8,831 nt of DNA from an uncultured Atopobium sp. Lineage in GTDB: Bacteria > Actinomycetota > Coriobacteriia > Coriobacteriales > Atopobiaceae. A program made the position numbers and the translations under genes. The stretch is taken from the NCBI GenBank assembly GCA_916720465.1, contig CAKARF010000033.1:1-8831 (forward strand), written 5' to 3'. The notes beneath the pieces are model-generated. The model was not told where the DNA came from. It made no database searches and worked only from the letters and a program-made list of their open reading frames with translations. Of this stretch, positions 7,501-8,831 are shown in pieces; position 1 is the stretch's first letter; the number at the start of each line of letters is the position of its first letter.

Positions 7501-8104
7501 CCTGGACAGCGTCCATGTCGCACATCTCAGCCAGATCAGCGTAATCCCAAACAGCAACCTTCTGAATCTCGTGAGAAGTACGGAAACCGTCGAAGAAGTT
7601 AACAAATGGAACCTTGCCCTTGATTGCTGCGAGGTGAGCAACAGGAGCCAGATCCATAACCTCCTGGACGTTGCCTTCTGCGAGAAGTGCAAAGCCAGTC
7701 TGGCGAGCAGACATAACGTCAGAGTGATCGCCAAAGATGTTCAGTGCATGGGTTGCAACGGTACGTGCGCTGACGTGGAAAACACCAGGAAGCTGCTCGC
7801 CGGCAATCTTGTACATGTTTGGAAGCATGAGCAAGAGGCCCTGAGAAGCTGTGTAGGTAGTGGTCAGTGCGCCAGAACCAAGAGAACCGTGAACAGCACC
7901 AGCTGCGCCAGCCTCGGACTGCATCTCGACAACCTTAACGGTTGTACCAAAGATGTTCTTTACGCCCTGGGCGGACCACTGGTCAACATAGTCTGCCATT
8001 GGACTTGATGGGGTAATTGGATAAATGCCCGCTACCTCAGTAAACGCATACGACACGTATGCCGCGGCGTTGTTACCGTCCATGGACTTAAACTTTCTTG
8101 CCAT
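4550..8104 (-). CDS. nifJ: Pyruvate:ferredoxin (flavodoxin) oxidoreductase, single-chain
   Basis: This 1184-residue enzyme oxidatively decarboxylates pyruvate to acetyl-CoA and CO2 in the cytoplasm, passing electrons to ferredoxin or flavodoxin. The order is that of homodimeric PFOR. The N-terminal domain has YPITPSSPMADY (28-39), Glu64 and Arg114 in VSARTVATHA. A transketolase-C-like domain II follows (about 260-415), then the gamma domain (about 416-630), the EKR motif (681-683) and a two-cluster ferredoxin domain (Cys697/700/703/707 and Cys753/756/759/763). The C-terminal thiamine pyrophosphate domain has GGDGWAYDIGFGG (967-979) and SNTGGQ (1001-1006). The proximal cluster ligands are Cys817, Cys820, Cys845 and Cys1077. 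All cofactor residues I can check are present. ATG at 8104 is chosen over an upstream in-frame ATG at 8158: AAGGAG lies 5 bases before it and MARKFKSMDGN is the family-like start. It is transcribed alone, between a structured leader and a strong terminator. Confidence 0.98.
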   Translation of the reverse strand: MARKFKSMDGNNAAAYVSYAFTEVAGIYPITPSSPMADYVDQWSAQGVKNIFGTTVKVVEMQSEAGAAGAVHGSLGSGALTTTYTASQGLLLMLPNMYKIAGEQLPGVFHVSARTVATHALNIFGDHSDVMSARQTGFALLAEGNVQEVMDLAPVAHLAAIKGKVPFVNFFDGFRTSHEIQKVAVWDYADLAEMCDMDAVQAFRDHALNPEHPSSRGSHENGDIFFQHREACNEVYNQLPAVVEDYMNQINAKLGTDYGLFNYYGAEDADRVVICMGSFCDTLEEVIDYLNAHGEKVGLVKVRLYRPFSVKHFVDVLPESVKKIAVLDRTKEPGSVGEPLYEDVVSSLYEAGRTGIKVVGGRYGLGSKDTPPSSAFAIFEELKKDAPQREFTVGIVDDVTNLSLPEDPEAPNTAAEGTIECKFWGIGGDGTVGANKNSIKIIGDHTDKYVQAYFQYDSKKTGGITISHLRFGDHKIRSPYYVTKADFVACHVPAYIIKGYKMVRDVKPGGTFLVNCQWDAEEFAHHLPAEAKRYIAKNNINVYLINAIDLAKEIGMGKRTNTILQSAFFALAKVLPEADALQYMKDAATHSYLKKGQNVVDMNHKAIDAGATAFTKIEIPADWATAEDAPSTITLEGREALLKQVRDIMTPVSRMEGDALPVSAFKNHVDGQFELGAAAYEKRGIAVVVPEWNVEKCIQCNQCAYVCPHAVIRPFVLTDEEVAAAPAQSQFKDAVGPKAKGYKFEIAVSQLDCTGCSNCVYICPADALTMKPIEEQESKQEIFDYAVNHVSEKTELVANNVKASQFKKPLLEFSGSCAGCAETSYGRLVTQLFGDRMFISNATGCSSIWGNPASCSPFTTDANGHGPAWNNSLFEDNAEHGMGLMLGHQAQQKRLLELAQQLVDEDGASQDLKDAAKAWIESVNDAALSKEASKTFVVELAKSDLPAAKEILANKSFLTKKSFWIFGGDGWAYDIGFGGLDHVLASGEDINVFVFDTEVYSNTGGQSSKASRLGQVAQFAAAGKDIKQKNLAEIAMTYGYVYVAQVSMGANLQQTLKAIAEAEAYPGPSLIIGYSPCEMHSIKGGMAHAQEEMKKAVETGYWNLYRFNPSAPAGKKFTLDSKAPKGGYQEFLMNEARYSRLTREFPEHAEKLFKENEEAAMARYDHLVRLSELYAAEKKEQPEE

Positions 8105-8122
8105 TTCCTCTCCTTGCCTAAT

Positions 8123-8150
8123 CTGTGATTTCTCACAGTATGCGTCTGTG
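8123..8150 (-). promoter_or_regulatory. Alternating hairpins in the nifJ leader just before the ribosome binding site
   Basis: Read on the minus strand, three arms CACAG (8146-8150), CTGTG (8134-8138) and CACAG (8123-8127) occur in order. The middle arm can pair with either neighbour. One choice is CACAG with a 7-base loop; the other is CTGTGA-GAAA-TCACAG, 6 bp with a GNRA-type GAAA loop. The two are mutually exclusive and end 7 bases before the AAGGAG of nifJ, so a translational control role is possible. The function is inference. Confidence 0.45.
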
Positions 8151-8182
8151 CGATCCAAAATAAAGCTGTAGACCCTGGGTGA

Positions 8183-8203
8183 CTACGGAAACGAATTTCA
8201 TAG
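8183..8203 (-). promoter_or_regulatory. UUCG-capped stem in the nifJ leader
   Basis: On the minus strand CTATGAAA (8196-8203), loop TTCG (8192-8195) and TTTCCGTAG (8183-8191) form an 8-bp stem with one bulged C and one G-U pair. It lies about 80 bases upstream of the nifJ start, inside the predicted leader. Its 3-prime GTAG arm could instead pair with CTAC at 8168-8171. No known riboswitch class is recognised. Confidence 0.4.
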
Positions 8204-8219
8204 TTCGGCCAGCAGCGGT

Positions 8220-8242
8220 CGCATAATGCTTTTATTATTGCG
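8220..8242. repeat. Inverted repeat covering opposed -10-like elements
   Basis: CGCATAAT (8220-8227) and ATTATTGCG (8234-8242) are inverted copies with one extra base, separated by GCTTTT. The right arm contains the minus-strand AATAAT assigned to nifJ; the left arm contains plus-strand CATAAT, a five-of-six match to a -10. It may be an operator, or simply a divergent promoter pair. Confidence 0.4.
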
Positions 8243-8261
8243 CAAAAAAACAATGAAACAA
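8234..8261 (-). promoter_or_regulatory. Possible nifJ promoter
   Basis: On the minus strand TTGTTT (8256-8261), a 16-base spacer and AATAAT (8234-8239) form a plausible sigma-70 promoter; the -10 matches at five of six positions and the -35 at its first three. Transcription would start near 8227, giving a nifJ leader of about 120 bases. The -10 lies inside the inverted repeat at 8220-8242. A start further upstream cannot be excluded. Confidence 0.42.
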
Positions 8262-8283
8262 ATCAGAAATATGAGCCATCAAA

Positions 8284-8312
8284 TACCTATTTTTAGGTAG
8301 GATTTTCTACCT
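8284..8312. repeat. Three-arm inverted repeat upstream of nifJ
   Basis: TACCTA (8284-8289), loop TTTT, TAGGTA (8294-8299) is a perfect 6-bp inverted repeat. The middle arm, read as AGGTAG (8295-8300), also pairs perfectly with CTACCT (8307-8312) across GATTTT. The middle arm is therefore shared and only one hairpin can form at a time. The element sits 23-51 bases upstream of the proposed nifJ -35, where it could be a protein operator; if transcribed it could be an RNA switch. I do not recognise the motif. Confidence 0.5.
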
Positions 8313-8316
8313 GCGG

Positions 8317-8354
8317 AATTGCAAAATAAACATAACACTAAAGTGCAATTTTTT
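8317..8354 (+). terminator. Weak terminator-like hairpin with T8 tract on the plus strand
   Basis: On the plus strand AATTGCA (8317-8323) can pair with TGCAATT (8344-8350) across a 20-base AT-rich loop, and the T-run continues to eight T residues. The stem is AT-rich and the loop long, so it is weaker than the two hairpins that follow it. There is no T-tract in the minus direction. Confidence 0.3.
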
Positions 8355-8391
8355 TTGCAAATCGACAAAATATTCAAGTACACAAGCGGCC

Positions 8392-8418
8392 ATCTGTCTG
8401 AAAAACAGACAGATTTTT
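8392..8418 (+). terminator. Terminator-like hairpin facing the plus strand
   Basis: ATCTGTCTG (8392-8400), loop AAAAA, CAGACAGAT (8406-8414) form a perfect 9-bp stem. It is followed on the plus strand by a T-run (8414-8418, the first T shared with the stem). In the minus direction the stem is followed by ATGGCC-like sequence without a T-run. It is the second of three such hairpins in the region. Confidence 0.5.
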
Positions 8419-8422
8419 ACGT

Positions 8423-8468
8423 AAGCACTCAACGCACGGAAATCTTGCTGCACGTTGAGTGCTTTTTT
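8423..8468 (+). terminator. Strong stem with T6 tract on the plus strand, also downstream of the right-edge gene
   Basis: AAGCACTCAACG (8423-8434) pairs perfectly over 12 bp with CGTTGAGTGCTT (8453-8464) across an 18-base loop, and T residues run from 8463 to 8468 on the plus strand. It begins 33 bases after the stop of the minus-strand gene at 8502, so it may end that transcript too, but in the minus direction only TT follows the stem. The better fit is therefore termination of a plus-strand transcript. Confidence 0.6.
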
Positions 8469-8501
8469 AATAGCCATACTTTAGCGTCATATCTCTTTTG
8501 A

Positions 8502-8831
8502 TTACTTAGCAGCTTTGATTTCACAAAGTTTCTTGTAACCAAATAAGAAATACTCTCCTACCTTGCCTTGCGCATCAGAAGCACATACGATTCCATGTTC
8601 ATCCGAAGTTAGGAAAGCTTCATCAAATTCGGCAGTTCCATCAAATACCTGGGCAATAACGTCTGGATTAAACTTTGTTGGCTCATGAAGCGTCTGTGCC
8701 AGATCTAACACTAAACTTGTGACTCCCGATCGAACGCTTTCTTCCGAGACACCCGCAATAAGCTTTCCGTCTTTTACCAGCCAAAGCACCTCTGGTGCAC
8801 AATGAGTTTGCTGCTCTTCTCGCTGTGAAAT
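8502..8831 (-). CDS. Unrecognised protein, C-terminal 109 residues (runs off right edge)
   Basis: The minus-strand frame is open from the window edge to the TAA at 8502, giving 109 residues. I read it as the C-terminal part of a longer protein because the frame continues upstream of the first possible start (GTG at 8789) and that GTG has no convincing ribosome binding site. Composition looks like a soluble protein: acidic (EESVRSG, EFDEAFLTSDEHG), then a hydrophobic and basic end (GEYFLFGYKKLCEIKAAK). The stretch VLWLVKDGKLIAGVSEESV suggests alternating beta strands and a turn. There is no membrane segment, metal-binding motif or catalytic motif I can name, so no function is given. It lies upstream of nifJ in the same orientation, but the hairpin-rich gap of nearly 400 bases argues against co-transcription. 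Confidence 0.7.
   Translation of the reverse strand: MSQREEQQTHCAPEVLWLVKDGKLIAGVSEESVRSGVTSLVLDLAQTLHEPTKFNPDVIAQVFDGTAEFDEAFLTSDEHGIVCASDAQGKVGEYFLFGYKKLCEIKAAK

Larger units (their letters stand above)
8105..8501. other. 397-base gene-free region between nifJ and the next gene, hairpin-rich
   Basis: No credible protein gene is seen here. From left to right it holds the nifJ ribosome binding site (AAGGAG, 8110-8115); two alternating hairpins (8123-8150); a UUCG-capped stem (8183-8203); an inverted repeat over candidate -10 elements (8220-8242); a three-arm ACCTA/TAGGTA/CTACCT repeat (8284-8312); and three hairpins with T-tracts on the plus strand (8317-8354, 8392-8418, 8423-8468). It is clearly more AT-rich than the flanking genes between about 8230 and 8420. 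Confidence 0.8.

Noticed and set aside
8123..8138. Rex, CRP or FNR operator (TGTGA...TCACA)
   Set aside because: The spacing between half sites is 4 bases, while Rex and CRP sites have 6, and FNR half sites differ in sequence. The position beside the ribosome binding site fits an RNA hairpin better.
8105..8158. 18-residue N-terminal extension of nifJ from the ATG at 8158
   Set aside because: The extension is not family-like, overlaps the leader hairpins, and has no good ribosome binding site, while the ATG at 8104 has AAGGAG at ideal spacing.
8284..8312. DtxR/IdeR-type iron box
   Set aside because: TAGGT...ACCT resembles the half sites, but the spacing is 3 bases too long and the flanking bases do not fit.
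8423..8464. CIRCE-like element (GCACTC...GAGTGC, HrcA operator)
   Set aside because: The half sites resemble CIRCE but are 26 bases apart instead of 9, and the structure is followed by a T-run at the end of an intergenic region, as in a terminator.
8319..8501. 60-residue open frame on the plus strand
   Set aside because: It would need a TTG start without a ribosome binding site and runs through three hairpins; the codon pattern is not protein-like.

Overview
The window looks like chromosomal DNA from an anaerobic or microaerophilic actinobacterium of the Coriobacteriia (Atopobium/Lancefieldella-like). This is inferred from moderate GC content, a single-chain pyruvate:ferredoxin oxidoreductase, a MurT/GatD-type pair with an Actinobacteria/Firmicutes flavour, an ECF-type QueT transporter and a LytS/LytTR two-component pair. 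No sequence search was possible, so the taxon is a guess. I see no mobile element, CRISPR array, tRNA or rRNA.

All recognisable genes lie on the minus strand, so transcription runs from right to left. From the right edge: the C-terminal part of an unrecognised protein (8502-8831); a 397-base gene-free stretch rich in hairpins (8105-8501); nifJ for pyruvate:ferredoxin oxidoreductase (4550-8104), closed by a textbook terminator (4492-4525); a MurT-like ligase and a GatD-like amidotransferase subunit overlapping by 8 bases (2250-4413); queT (1542-2165, TTG start); a LytS-type sensor histidine kinase 6 bases or less downstream (198-1535); and the start of its LytTR-type response regulator (1-146).

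The nifJ unit is monocistronic. murT-gatD has a plausible extended -10 promoter just after the nifJ terminator. queT-kinase-regulator may be read through from gatD or from a second promoter in the 84-base gap at 2166-2249.

The most interesting signal is in the MurT/GatD pair. Against the S. aureus proteins as I remember them, GatD-like residues aligned with the catalytic Cys94 and His189 are Gly94 and Ile197. The MurT residue aligned with Asp349, the third member of that shared triad, is Tyr378. The ATP-binding loop and the four zinc-ribbon cysteines are intact. The pair therefore seems to be an intact, translationally coupled complex without glutaminase chemistry. The second signal is the region upstream of nifJ. 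It holds two separate three-arm repeat sets that can each form two mutually exclusive hairpins, an inverted repeat over opposed -10-like elements, and three consecutive hairpins whose T-tracts face the plus strand although no plus-strand gene is visible. Together these suggest a riboregulated nifJ leader and a possible divergent small RNA.
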